From positions 124,001-188,000 of the forward strand of contig NZ_JNZY01000006.1 of assembly GCF_000717655.1 (NCBI RefSeq): a DNA stretch of 64,000 nucleotides, given 5' to 3'. Below the pieces are notes generated by a model. That model saw nothing but the letters and a program-made list of their open reading frames with translations, did no database searches and was not told where the DNA came from. Position numbers and translations under genes: made by a program. The DNA is from Streptomyces katrae. Lineage in GTDB: Bacteria; Actinomycetota; Actinomycetes; Streptomycetales; Streptomycetaceae. Positions 33,795 through 41,262 of this stretch are shown here, one piece after another; the stretch's first letter is position 1, and each line of letters begins with the position of its first letter.

Positions 33795-35270
33795 TTACGG
33801 ATCCAAGCGAAGTTCCGTGATGGACTGCGTGAACTGATCTCGTACGAGTGGGTCAATGTTCTGCACATTCTCGTCGTCACTGGACTGGTCTCGGGCACCA
33901 AAAGCTGTGGATAGGTACGGAGGGCGCGGGGGCGTCGCCTGCATCTCGCTAAAATGGACCACCGTATCGGCGAAGGGCTCGTCACCCAGCTTCTTTTTGG
34001 CCAGGCTCGTGGGGGCAAAATCCGTTCGCGTGCAGACATCTGATGCCGCTGGTGCGTGCTTGCATTTCCCCGGCTTCATATCTCCATTCGGCGTAGACAT
34101 TGAAATGTATGCAGTCAGTCGAACGATATTTTGTTTGCCGTCATTCGCGTCGAATACGAACGAGTGGGTCCGTGTCTCTCCAGGAGCCAAAGACTCCCCC
34201 GTGGCTAGCAGATCGTCGAAACTGAGGAGGGTTTCATACTTTCCAAAATGTCGACGATTTGGCTTCCCCAGATCCAGCGTTGCACTCGCATTGCGGGCAC
34301 TCATGCCTTCCGCCGACTCTACTCGGTGCCCTGTGACTACATAAACGGCGCCCAAAGTTTTCGCGGGTGCTGTGCCATTGTTTTTAAGTGTCACAACGCC
34401 GCGGATTCGGGTGGTCCTGCGCGAGGTGTTGATCTTCTCCAATGTTGCGGAGACGTCGACCTTTGGGCGTTCGTTTACAGGTTTATAAAAGGTCATATAA
34501 GCCCACTGGGAAAAACCCAGGAGTGGCAGAAGGGTGCCCAGGGCCACCCAGCCAAAATTTAGATGACCATATACCGCAGCGCTAATCACTAGCATGAGGG
34601 CGCAAAGGAAGAGAATGAGTGTCGGAATTAGCCATTCCATGTCGAGTGTCCGGCTGTGCAGGTCGATCCAGATCGGAATGAACAGCATGGGTAGAGCTGC
34701 AGCCTGAGATAGCAGCACAATCGGGTAATGCCAGGGGCTGTGAATCGTGGCGCCGGGGGGAGTGGCTGCGCTCGCACGGTCGCGCCGTCGCTGTTGGTTA
34801 CGTGCTGTTCGGATAGCGGCGGAAATGGCACTCGGTCCGGTTGGCCTACGGGACGCGCCAGGTAGGATTCGGCAGACCTTTCGCAGGAGGTGAGCGAGAG
34901 AACTCCCGTGGTACATCTGGAGCAGTGCGACAATGTTGAGGGCTGTAATTAGGAATCTGAGGAGCGATGAGAGCACCTGCTCCTTTCCGTAATCCTTTAC
35001 GTCGTAGACGGCGCTCCACGTGAAGAGGGAAATTTCTGCCAGGAGGATAAGCACGAGGAGCCAGCAAAGGAACCAATAGCGTAGAGGTGAATTCTGTTTG
35101 GTGATCACGAGGCGTCCGTCTCTGTGGGTGTCAATTACCTGCTTTATGGTCCGCGGACCCGCGCTGGTCGTGGCGATGTTTCCCGAACTGCTGTCCCAGA
35201 GGGACAGATTTGACCGCATTTCGGTGCCGGAATGTTCGGTGGCAGGCAGGCGCGGCGGCCACCATCGCAC
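33795..35270 (-). CDS. Multi-pass membrane protein of unknown function (AICE cargo)
   Basis: A protein of up to 491 residues. Four hydrophobic segments are evident: YWFLCWLLVLILLAEISLF, about 75-95 (LLRFLITALNIVALLQMYHG), PIVLLSQAAALPMLFIPIWI and LIPTLILFLCALMLVISAAV, followed by FGWVALGTLLPLLGFSQWAY. The C-terminal 230 residues look like an extracytoplasmic Ig-like domain (VTLKNNGTAPAKTLGAVYVV). The start is uncertain: GTG 35270 gives the longest form and ATG 35219 (MRSNLSLWDSS) is an alternative; neither has a good ribosome-binding site. Base composition is clearly less G+C-rich than the neighbours, which suggests separate acquisition. No family recognised. Confidence 0.6.
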   Translation of the reverse strand: MRWWPPRLPATEHSGTEMRSNLSLWDSSSGNIATTSAGPRTIKQVIDTHRDGRLVITKQNSPLRYWFLCWLLVLILLAEISLFTWSAVYDVKDYGKEQVLSSLLRFLITALNIVALLQMYHGSSLAHLLRKVCRILPGASRRPTGPSAISAAIRTARNQQRRRDRASAATPPGATIHSPWHYPIVLLSQAAALPMLFIPIWIDLHSRTLDMEWLIPTLILFLCALMLVISAAVYGHLNFGWVALGTLLPLLGFSQWAYMTFYKPVNERPKVDVSATLEKINTSRRTTRIRGVVTLKNNGTAPAKTLGAVYVVTGHRVESAEGMSARNASATLDLGKPNRRHFGKYETLLSFDDLLATGESLAPGETRTHSFVFDANDGKQNIVRLTAYISMSTPNGDMKPGKCKHAPAASDVCTRTDFAPTSLAKKKLGDEPFADTVVHFSEMQATPPRPPYLSTAFGARDQSSDDENVQNIDPLVRDQFTQSITELRLDP

Positions 35271-35953
35271 TGAGCTATGTCTGGCGGCTTCGTCGAGTTT
35301 GTCGGTCTTGAGTCCGCCGGATCGGGCATCGACGGAGGCGGGTGGTGTCGTTTACGGGGTGCGCGGTGATCCTGTCCCCTCTGAATAGGTGACTTCGTTA
35401 ATATGGGTGGACGTCGTGAGGGCGGGCGCCTTGTGTGTTCCCCCGGACAAGTTGCCTGGTGAGGTGCGGTCTTTTGTGTCACGTCTCTGTGATAGCGGAG
35501 ACGCGTACGCTCCCATACCCAGGGCGTTTGAATTCTCACCCTGATGGGCGAGCCTCTTCACCGGAGAAACGATCACTCGTGGCCTATTTGAGAGCCGCAG
35601 GGATTAGCCACCGGGAGCTTCCAAGGCGCGGGCTGAACGTCGAGATCGTTACAGCCGTGGAGCCGACGGGGACCCAGCCACGGTGTATGGCCGCTGTGTA
35701 TCCGGCCGCTGGCTGAAGGCACGGCACGAACGCAGGCTGGGCTGGACCGAAGCTGAAACGGGAGCGCGGGCCCGGCTGCGGCCTGAGTCGGGAGCGGTGA
35801 GCGGAGCGAGCCGCCATGCTGGGGGAGGGAAGCCTTCATGGTGCTCCGGTGTCCTGGGATGGGCGTGCGCACCAGTACCGGGCAGACGACGACGGCTCTC
35901 CAGCTGTTCATGCGAGTCTTAAGGGCGACGTCGGGAGCAGACAGGGAGATCAA
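35271..35953. other. 683-base region between the cargo gene and the GntR gene
   Basis: No gene is supported. It must hold the promoters of both flanking genes. An inverted repeat CGTCTC-N8-GGAGACG around 35484-35507 is a possible operator or hairpin. The start GTG 35954 has AGGGAG at 35943-35948. Confidence 0.4.
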
Positions 35954-36421
35954 GTGTCGGAGCAGGTCAGCCCTCGCGGGACCTTCTTGAGGGTCGCTGA
36001 CGCGTTGAAGGCCCAGATCGTGTCTACCCCGGAGATGGCCGAGTTGCCGTCACTGCCGCAAGTTATGGACGCCTATGGCGTCTCACGGGGCGTGGCGCTC
36101 AGGGCGTTTCAGGTGCTCCAGAAGGAAGGGGTAGCCGAGCCGGTGCCCGGTGCCCGGTGGCGCGTGGTCCGCGAAGGGCAGAGCACGGACCGGCGGCCGT
36201 TGGCAGAGCGAGTGGCGGCACTCATCGTGTCTGAGCGGCTGGAAGTCGGGGCAGCGTTTCTGAGTGCAGGCGAGCTGTCTTCGCGACTCGGGGCATCCCG
36301 CCCCACCATCAGCAAAGCGCTGACGCAGCTTGAGGCCGCGGGAGTGCTGAGCGAGGGTGGGCAGGGCAAGCGGCGAACGGTTCGGGCTGTTCCGAACCAG
36401 GAGGAGGACTCGAAGACTTGA
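35954..36421 (+). CDS. GntR-type regulator with two winged helices (KorSA-like position)
   Basis: A 155-residue protein beginning at GTG 35954. It contains two winged-helix repeats, about 10-70 (LPSLPQVMDAYGVSRGVALR, then AFQVLQKEGVAEPV) and about 80-150 (FLSAGELSSRLGASRPTISK, then ALTQLEAAGVLSEG). There is no effector domain. pSAM2 uses a GntR-family repressor (KorSA) to shut down transfer, and this gene is a candidate for the same job. A likely target is the palindromic promoter at 38370-38413. It overlaps the HD gene by four bases. Confidence 0.75.
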   Translation: MSEQVSPRGTFLRVADALKAQIVSTPEMAELPSLPQVMDAYGVSRGVALRAFQVLQKEGVAEPVPGARWRVVREGQSTDRRPLAERVAALIVSERLEVGAAFLSAGELSSRLGASRPTISKALTQLEAAGVLSEGGQGKRRTVRAVPNQEEDSKT

Positions 36422-36990
36422 GCACCACAACGCTGACGGAATGGGCATACCCGCTCGCGGAGTCGCTGCTGGCTGAAGAACTCCCGCGCCGGTGGCAGCA
36501 CTCCCTCGGGGTCGCGGGGAGGGCTCGCAAGTTGGTGCCGATTCTGGGTGCGGACTCTGAGCTGCTGGAGGCCGCGGCGGTATTGCACGACATCGGTTAC
36601 GCCTCCGCCCTCGCCAAGACGGGGTTCCACCCGCTCGACGGTGCGCGGTATCTCCGGGACACGGCCGGCGCGGACGAGCGGGTGGTGCGGCTGGTCGCTC
36701 ACCACTCCTGCGCGTGGATGGAGGCGGACGCCCGCGGGCTCCGCGAGGAACTTGAGGACGAGTTCCCGCGCGAGGCCCCCGAGCTGGCCGATGCGCTCTG
36801 CTTCTGCGACATGAACACCACCCCGGACGGCGTCCCCACCAACCCCGTGGACAGGGTGGACGAGATCGCTGGGCGGTACGGCCCGGACAGCCTTATCGGA
36901 ATGTTCATCCGCCGCGCGGAGCCCGAGATCCTGCTGAGCTGTGCGCGCGTGCACGAGCGGCTGGCCGCCGCCAAGTGTCAGCCGATGTAA
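36418..36990 (+). CDS. HD-domain hydrolase
   Basis: A 190-residue protein starting at TTG 36418, coupled to the GntR gene. It shows the HD metal site: His28 (RRWQHSLGV), His57-Asp58 (AVLHDIGYA) and a following HHS segment. HD proteins of this size are phosphohydrolases acting on nucleotides or related small molecules. Its 3' end overlaps the convergent Nudix gene by 13 bases. Together with the Nudix protein it may adjust a nucleotide-type signal that controls transfer; this is inference. Confidence 0.78.
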   Translation: MSTTTLTEWAYPLAESLLAEELPRRWQHSLGVAGRARKLVPILGADSELLEAAAVLHDIGYASALAKTGFHPLDGARYLRDTAGADERVVRLVAHHSCAWMEADARGLREELEDEFPREAPELADALCFCDMNTTPDGVPTNPVDRVDEIAGRYGPDSLIGMFIRRAEPEILLSCARVHERLAAAKCQPM

Positions 36991-37457
36991 GGTGCGCTCC
37001 GAGACGCATCCATCGCGTGCTCGATGCGCAGACGCATGGTCGAGTGGATGTCCAACTCTGCGAGTTCGGACGGATCCACCCAGCGCACCTGGGTCGTCTC
37101 GTTGCTCGTACGGACGTCTCCGCCGATCGGCCGGGCCCGGAAGCAGATGCTGAACTGCTGCCGGGCCTCGCCATCGTCGTAGAGCATGACGTGTCCGGGG
37201 TCCGTGTAGATCCCCGACATGTCGACCACCTCGGCCTTGATCCCAGTCTCTTCCCAGACCTCGCGCACCACGGTGTCACTGATTGATTCGCCGACGTCGT
37301 GGCCGCCGCCCGGAAGGGCCCATCGCCCGTTGTCGGAGCGCTGGATCACGAGCACCTGACCCTCGTCGTTCTGCACGAAAGCGACGACGGAGGGCACGAC
37401 GGAGTTGGCCGCCGGCGCCTGAGGATCGTGGAGATAGTCGATGCGTCCCATGCTCAT
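36978..37457 (-). CDS. Nudix hydrolase
   Basis: A 159-residue protein with a full Nudix box, GHDVGESISDTVVREVWEET followed by GIKAEV, matching Gx5Ex7REUxEExGU. The substrate-side region WALPGGG precedes it. AICEs of the pSAM2 group typically carry a Nudix gene near their regulators, where it has been proposed to act on a signal molecule controlling conjugation. It overlaps the upstream HTH gene by four bases (one operon) and is convergent with the HD gene. Confidence 0.85.
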   Translation of the reverse strand: MSMGRIDYLHDPQAPAANSVVPSVVAFVQNDEGQVLVIQRSDNGRWALPGGGHDVGESISDTVVREVWEETGIKAEVVDMSGIYTDPGHVMLYDDGEARQQFSICFRARPIGGDVRTSNETTQVRWVDPSELAELDIHSTMRLRIEHAMDASRSAPYIG

Positions 37458-38212
37458 GCTCCCGTGATGTCGTGGTCGGCTACCTGGCGCGCGCCTCCCC
37501 AGGTCTGTTCGATGCTATTCGCATACGTGTCGAAGAGACCGCCGCCAGGAAGTCTCCGCAGGTGGAGAACCGGCGCCATGTACGCCCCGATGCCGTAGAC
37601 GTGGGTGTTCACGAGCATCTCGTCGTCGGCGCGGAACAGAGAGTTGTACAGGGTTGCGTCGTGCAGCCGGAAGCCGATGTCCGGATGGCTGGCGAAGAGC
37701 GGCTGGTAGTTCATCAGGGCGTTGCGAATCTTGCCGTCCATGATGCGGTGGCCCTCATCTATGCCGCGCTGCTCGACTGCGCGACAGCCAGGGTCTCCCA
37801 GCAGGATGCGTACCTGGGTGTTCCCCTGCACCTTCCGCTTCAGTAGGTCATGGAACTGAGGGTCCTCGGAGAGCCACAGCCCTGAGTACACGAGGACATC
37901 GACGTGCTTCTCGGCGCGCTCATAGATGTCGCGCCACAGGCTGCTCGGGACCATGTGCCGATGCGGGTAGACCGTGAGGATCTCGGCCTTGCTCAGGTCC
38001 GTCGCGCTCTCAACTGCGCGGGAGTCGTCCCACAGGGTCGTGACGTCGACCTTGAGGAACGCGGCCGTGGCGTACTGGTGCCGGCGGTACGGCACTTTGT
38101 CCTGGGTGATCCAGCGCTCGACCGTCTTCGGATTGACATCGATCGCTTCGGCGAGGTCCTGCAAGGTCTTGCCCTGCGCCAAAAGGGCTGACCGTAAGCG
38201 TTCGTTGGACAT
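37454..38212 (-). CDS. HTH regulator with DUF5919-type C-terminal domain
   Basis: A 252-residue protein. ATG 38212 has GGAGGGTGGAG immediately upstream. Residues 1-60 form a Cro/XRE-type helix-turn-helix (LRSALLAQGKTLQDLAEAID, then VNPKTVERWITQDKVPYRRH). The C-terminal domain (about 95-250: VDVLVYSGLWLSEDPQFHDL, VRILLGDPGCRAVEQRGIDE) matches the phospholipase-D-like fold of DUF5919. The pairing of this regulator with a Nudix enzyme is common in Streptomyces. It reads away from the transfer operon, and its own promoter lies within about 160 bases of the operon's palindromic promoter. Confidence 0.8.
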   Translation of the reverse strand: MSNERLRSALLAQGKTLQDLAEAIDVNPKTVERWITQDKVPYRRHQYATAAFLKVDVTTLWDDSRAVESATDLSKAEILTVYPHRHMVPSSLWRDIYERAEKHVDVLVYSGLWLSEDPQFHDLLKRKVQGNTQVRILLGDPGCRAVEQRGIDEGHRIMDGKIRNALMNYQPLFASHPDIGFRLHDATLYNSLFRADDEMLVNTHVYGIGAYMAPVLHLRRLPGGGLFDTYANSIEQTWGGARQVADHDITGA

Positions 38213-38369
38213 CTCCACCCTCCGCTGGGACGTCTTGGGATCTCTTGAAGGTAGCCAGATATCCCAGCAGGTGTCCATCGCGGGGGTGCACAACGCCCGC
38301 CACCTGCACCGATTCTGATGGAGCGCCAAGGAAGTCCCGGCGCGAAGCCAAGAGGGTCCGCCAGCGTGC

Positions 38370-38413
38370 TTGACGGAGGTCGATGCAGTACCTGTAATAG
38401 AGGTACTGCATCG
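38370..38413 (+). promoter_or_regulatory. Candidate promoter of the transfer operon, with 13-bp-arm palindrome
   Basis: TTGACG (38370-38375), a 17-base spacer and TGTAAT (38393-38398) make a plausible promoter. It is overlapped by the perfect inverted repeat CGATGCAGTACCT (38381-38393) / AGGTACTGCATCG (38401-38413) with a seven-base centre, a likely repressor site. Confidence 0.6.
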
Positions 38414-38742
38414 GTCCTGCAAGGGACTGGCTGCTTGATCTACAACGTCGCGCCCGGAGATCCCCGTGAGACGGGATCGAAGGAAGCACTCGCTCCTTGA
38501 GAACTGAACAGCGTGCCAAGTGAGACGAGTCGGGGCGTGGCCCCCGTCCCCACGGCGACGGGTTGTCGCCGGCGGCAACACCTTGTCTCGCGTACCGGCT
38601 CTGAGAACGCCCCTCCTCGGGGGTGCCACCCGGTACGTGCCGCCCTGCTGGCGTCAGAGCAGTGACGATGACGCACCCGATTCCCAGGCTCGGGGCCGGA
38701 GCGCCGTGGCAGCGGTGCGCCGGTGAAGCCTCGCCCCATTTC
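38414..38742 (+). ncRNA. Structured untranslated leader of the AICE operon
   Basis: About 330 bases without a gene. It contains the boxA-like TTGAGAACTGAACAG and several self-complementary blocks: GGGGC/GCCCC at about 38532-38546, GTTG...CAAC around GCCGGC near 38563-38580, and CGTACCGG/CCGGTACG (about 38592-38637) enclosing CCCCT/GGGGG. It precedes the conserved hairpin at 38743 and ATG 38811. Confidence 0.45.
38497..38511 (+). promoter_or_regulatory. rRNA-type boxA-like antitermination sequence
   Basis: TTGAGAACTGAACAG closely resembles the TTTGAGAACTCAA-type boxA of actinobacterial rRNA leaders and spacers, the NusB/S10 loading site. It lies about 100 bases downstream of the candidate promoter, the expected place for an antitermination signal. 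Confidence 0.5.
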
Positions 38743-38779
38743 GGGGCGGTCGCCTCTCGCCAAAGACCGCGACCGCCCC
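38743..38779 (+). repeat. Conserved 37-nt hairpin, copy 1
   Basis: GGGGCGGTCGC (38743-38753), 15-base loop CTCTCGCCAAAGACC, GCGACCGCCCC (38769-38779). The entire 37-mer is repeated without change at 45201-45237. Upstream CGCCCC (38732-38737) could pair with the first six bases and form a competing hairpin at this copy. The ribosome-binding site and ATG 38811 follow. Confidence 0.85.
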
Positions 38780-38810
38780 TGCCGTCCCTTCGACTTCAGG
38801 AGAGAGCACC

Positions 38811-39116
38811 ATGCGTACCTACGTCGGTAGCCATGAGGCTGTCAGCGTCAACGAGTTCATCGAGCTGGCCCTCGGCACCCCGCTTGAGCTATGGATCGGG
38901 GTGGAGGGCGAGAGCGCGGAGGAGCGTGAGGCCCGCCTGGATGCGGCCCGCGACATCCTCGCCGAGTACCCCAGCCTGCCGGACGACGTGAGCCGGGTCG
39001 CCGCCCAGGTGATCGAAGCCAACGCGCCGGAGCTGTTCAACATCGCCCCTCTGATGCGGCGGCCCGCCGGCCGTCGCCCGGCAGCTCGGCCGGGCCGTAA
39101 GGGGGTCGCGGCATGA
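38811..39116 (+). CDS. Hypothetical AICE protein (101 aa)
   Basis: First gene of the long operon, preceded by AGGAGAGAG. The protein reads MRTYVGSHEAVSVNEFIELA and ends in a basic Arg/Pro-rich tail (RRPAGRRPAARPGRKG). Its soluble acidic middle and basic tail suggest nucleic-acid binding, but no family is recognised. Its stop overlaps the GGDEF gene start by four bases. Confidence 0.7.
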   Translation: MRTYVGSHEAVSVNEFIELALGTPLELWIGVEGESAEEREARLDAARDILAEYPSLPDDVSRVAAQVIEANAPELFNIAPLMRRPAGRRPAARPGRKGVAA

Positions 39117-39769
39117 GCCACACCGTGACTGCCCTCTCTGCTGCGCTGCCGTTAGCGGCCGGCTGGTCCCTGCACAGCCTGCGCTTACGGCGCCGGTTGG
39201 AGGTCGCCCGCCACGACCCGCTCACCGGTCTCCTCACCCGTGACGCGTTCGCACAGCGTGCCGCCCGGATGCTGGCCAAGGGGCGGAGCGCGGTCTATGT
39301 CATCGACTTGGACCGGTTCAAGGCGATCAACGACACCCACGGCCACGCCGCCGGGGACGTTGTCCTCCGCACGGTCGGGCAGAGGCTGAGCCGCTGGGCT
39401 GATGAGAACGCGGCCGTGGTCGTTCGCCTTGGCGGGGACGAGTTCGCCGCGGTTGCCCCGGTGTTCAGCCGCGAGGACCTGCTGTGGACGCTGACGGAGC
39501 TGGCCCGCTTGCTCGAGGAGCCTGTTCACGCGGGCGGCCACATGTTCATCGTGGGCGCGTCCATCGGTGCGGTCGCCTACGACCCGGCGACGGACAGCGC
39601 GGATGTGTCGGCGCTGCTGCGGGTGGCGGATGAGCAGATGTACCGGGCCAAGCGGGGCGGTGCTCCGTGGATGGATGCGCGGAGCCTCACGCCGGAGCAG
39701 GCGACGGTCAATGGCCGCCGCGCCGGCCGCCGCGGCACCACGGGCGGCGGATCGGAGACGGCCGCATGA
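39113..39769 (+). CDS. GGDEF-domain protein (probable diguanylate cyclase)
   Basis: A 218-residue protein. After a short N-terminal hydrophobic segment (about 5-20) comes a single GGDEF domain: DPLTGLLTRDAF, the metal Asp in VIDLDRFKAINDTHGH (65-74) and an intact active site RLGGDEF (107-111). All residues needed for c-di-GMP synthesis seem present. It has no sensor domain. In Streptomyces c-di-GMP holds BldD on DNA and blocks sporulation, so an element-borne cyclase could delay host differentiation during transfer. It overlaps the next gene by four bases. Confidence 0.85.
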   Translation: MSHTVTALSAALPLAAGWSLHSLRLRRRLEVARHDPLTGLLTRDAFAQRAARMLAKGRSAVYVIDLDRFKAINDTHGHAAGDVVLRTVGQRLSRWADENAAVVVRLGGDEFAAVAPVFSREDLLWTLTELARLLEEPVHAGGHMFIVGASIGAVAYDPATDSADVSALLRVADEQMYRAKRGGAPWMDARSLTPEQATVNGRRAGRRGTTGGGSETAA

Positions 39770-40743
39770 ACGACGTTCAGATCCGTTCAGCAGAGAAGGC
39801 CCTGTCGGTCGGCACCTGGCTGATCGTCGCCGGAGCCATGCTCTACTCCGTCCTGACGGTCACCCCGCTGATGACGGACCACACACCCGCCGAATGGGGC
39901 TGGACCGCCCCGATCCTGCCGCTGGTCGTGGACGCCGCCGTCGTGATCGTGGTCCGCCTCGACTCGGTCCTGGCCCGCCTCGGCGGGCAGGGCGGACGCT
40001 GGCCCATCGCACTGCGTTGGATGACCGGCGCCATGACCCTGGCCCTGAACGTGGCCGACTCCGCCCTGCAAGGAGACCTGGTCGGCGTCGCAGTCCACTC
40101 CGTCGCCCCGCTCCTCCTGATCGTCACGGCTGAGACCGGGCTGGCGTACCGGCGGGCCATCACCGCCGCCGTGGCTGCCCTGAAGGAGGAGGAGCGGGCC
40201 GAGCGTGAAGCCCGACGGCAGGCTGCCGTGGACCGCGAGGAGCGGGCCGAGCGCCGCGAACGTGAGCGGCGCGATCACGAGGCCCAGCTGGCCCGTGAAC
40301 AGCGCGACCATGAGGCCCGCCTGGCCCGTGAACGCGCTGAACACGAGGAGCGCGACCGCGAAGAAGCCCGCGAGGCCCGGGAACGCAGCGAGCGTGAACG
40401 TCTTCAGCGCGAGCGTGAACAGCAGCAGCGGGACCGTGAACGCCGTGAACGCGAGCTGGCGGAGCGCCGCGAGCAGCAGGAGCGCGAGCGGGCGGAGCGT
40501 GAACGCCGTGAACAGATCGAGCGGGCAGAGCGGGCTGAGCGTGAACGTGCCGCGCTGCTGGCTGCCGGCCCCGCCACGGAGAAGCTGTCTGAGGAGCAGG
40601 CCCGCCAGGTCGTGCGGGCCGCCTACTCGGCGGAGCTGCCGGTGCGGGCCGCGTCCGAGCTGACTGGCTGGTCCATCGGCTGGGTCTCCTCGCGCTACAG
40701 CGAACTGCGCCAGAGCCCGGTTCTGGAAGGAGCCGCGGTGTGA
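39766..40743 (+). CDS. DUF2637/SpdB-like membrane protein with long charged helix and C-terminal HTH
   Basis: A 325-residue protein. Residues about 12-130 hold four membrane helices (GTWLIVAGAMLYSVLTVTPL, APILPLVVDAAVVIVVRLDS, and two more). Residues about 135-275 are an unbroken Arg/Glu-rich helix (ERREREL, RREQIERAERAERERAAL), able to form a single alpha helix or coiled coil. The last 45 residues (EKLSEEQARQVVRAAYSAEL, VRAASELTGWSIGWVSSRYS) look like a helix-turn-helix. Proteins of this plan are the DUF2637/SpdB spread proteins of conjugative Streptomyces elements. The Arg-Glu region has odd codon use (repeated CGTGAAC). Confidence 0.8.
   Translation: MNDVQIRSAEKALSVGTWLIVAGAMLYSVLTVTPLMTDHTPAEWGWTAPILPLVVDAAVVIVVRLDSVLARLGGQGGRWPIALRWMTGAMTLALNVADSALQGDLVGVAVHSVAPLLLIVTAETGLAYRRAITAAVAALKEEERAEREARRQAAVDREERAERRERERRDHEAQLAREQRDHEARLARERAEHEERDREEAREARERSERERLQREREQQQRDRERRERELAERREQQERERAERERREQIERAERAERERAALLAAGPATEKLSEEQARQVVRAAYSAELPVRAASELTGWSIGWVSSRYSELRQSPVLEGAAV
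40294..40546 (+). repeat. Nine direct copies of CGTGAAC in 253 bp
   Basis: CGTGAAC starts at 40294, 40327, 40393, 40414, 40435, 40444, 40498, 40507 and 40540, all on the plus strand, inside the Arg/Glu-coding part of the DUF2637 gene. Each encodes Arg-Glu with CGT GAA, although CGC/CGG and GAG are used elsewhere in the gene. Confidence 0.8.
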
Positions 40744-40792
40744 CGCTCTCCCCGCTCACCGCCCGCGACGCAGCCGGTTGTGAGGGCGCCTG

Positions 40793-41173
40793 ATGTCTCT
40801 GACGTTCGGCAAGTGCTTCGACCCGGACGGAACCAGCTTTGGGATACCCACCTACCCGTGGCGCCTGGCCCCTGAGGGTCTCGCCACCCGTCGGCAGCTT
40901 CGCGCTCAGGGGCTGCGGCCCGGCGGGCAGCCGGTCGCCGCGCAGGTACTGCGGCCCCGGTTCCGGCGCGGCCCGCTGGTCGCCTACCTCTACTGCCTCG
41001 AGAGGGCCAAACCGGTCCGCCCGATGACCGCGGGCAAGGCCGCCGCTCTCGCCAAGGCGATGACGGCCCGCCGCACCTGCCCCCGGTGCTCCACCGACGC
41101 CGGATACGTCATCCCGACCTCGCTCGGCATGTGCGTGACCTGCGCCTACCCCGAAGAACGGCGCGCCGCCTGA
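40793..41173 (+). CDS. RRQRL-motif zinc-ribbon protein
   Basis: A 126-residue protein with TRRQLRAQGLRPGGQPVAAQ near the middle and a CPRC...CVTC zinc ribbon at the C terminus (about 98-120). Proteins with this RRQ(R)L-type motif and zinc ribbon recur next to traB genes in Streptomyces mobile elements. The function is unknown; DNA binding is likely. It starts 50 bases after the DUF2637 gene. Confidence 0.75.
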   Translation: MSLTFGKCFDPDGTSFGIPTYPWRLAPEGLATRRQLRAQGLRPGGQPVAAQVLRPRFRRGPLVAYLYCLERAKPVRPMTAGKAAALAKAMTARRTCPRCSTDAGYVIPTSLGMCVTCAYPEERRAA

Positions 41174-41190
41174 ACGAAAGCACCGATCAC

Positions 41191-41234
41191 ACGGGCCCGA
41201 CCGCTCACCTCTCACAGCAGTCGGCCGGGCCCGT
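41191..41234 (+). repeat. Hairpin in front of traB
   Basis: ACGGGCCCG (41191-41199) pairs with CGGGCCCGT (41226-41234), extended inward by CCG/CGG after one mismatch. Loop contains CTCACCTCTCACAGCAG. It is 14 bases upstream of the ribosome-binding site of traB. Confidence 0.7.
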
Positions 41235-41262
41235 CTTTCCCTCGCTCTGGAAGGAAGCTCCA

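Noticed and set aside
40794..41173. Toxin-antitoxin or WhiB-like assignment for the small AICE genes
   Set aside because: The cysteine spacing fits a zinc ribbon, not WhiB, and no toxin motif is visible.
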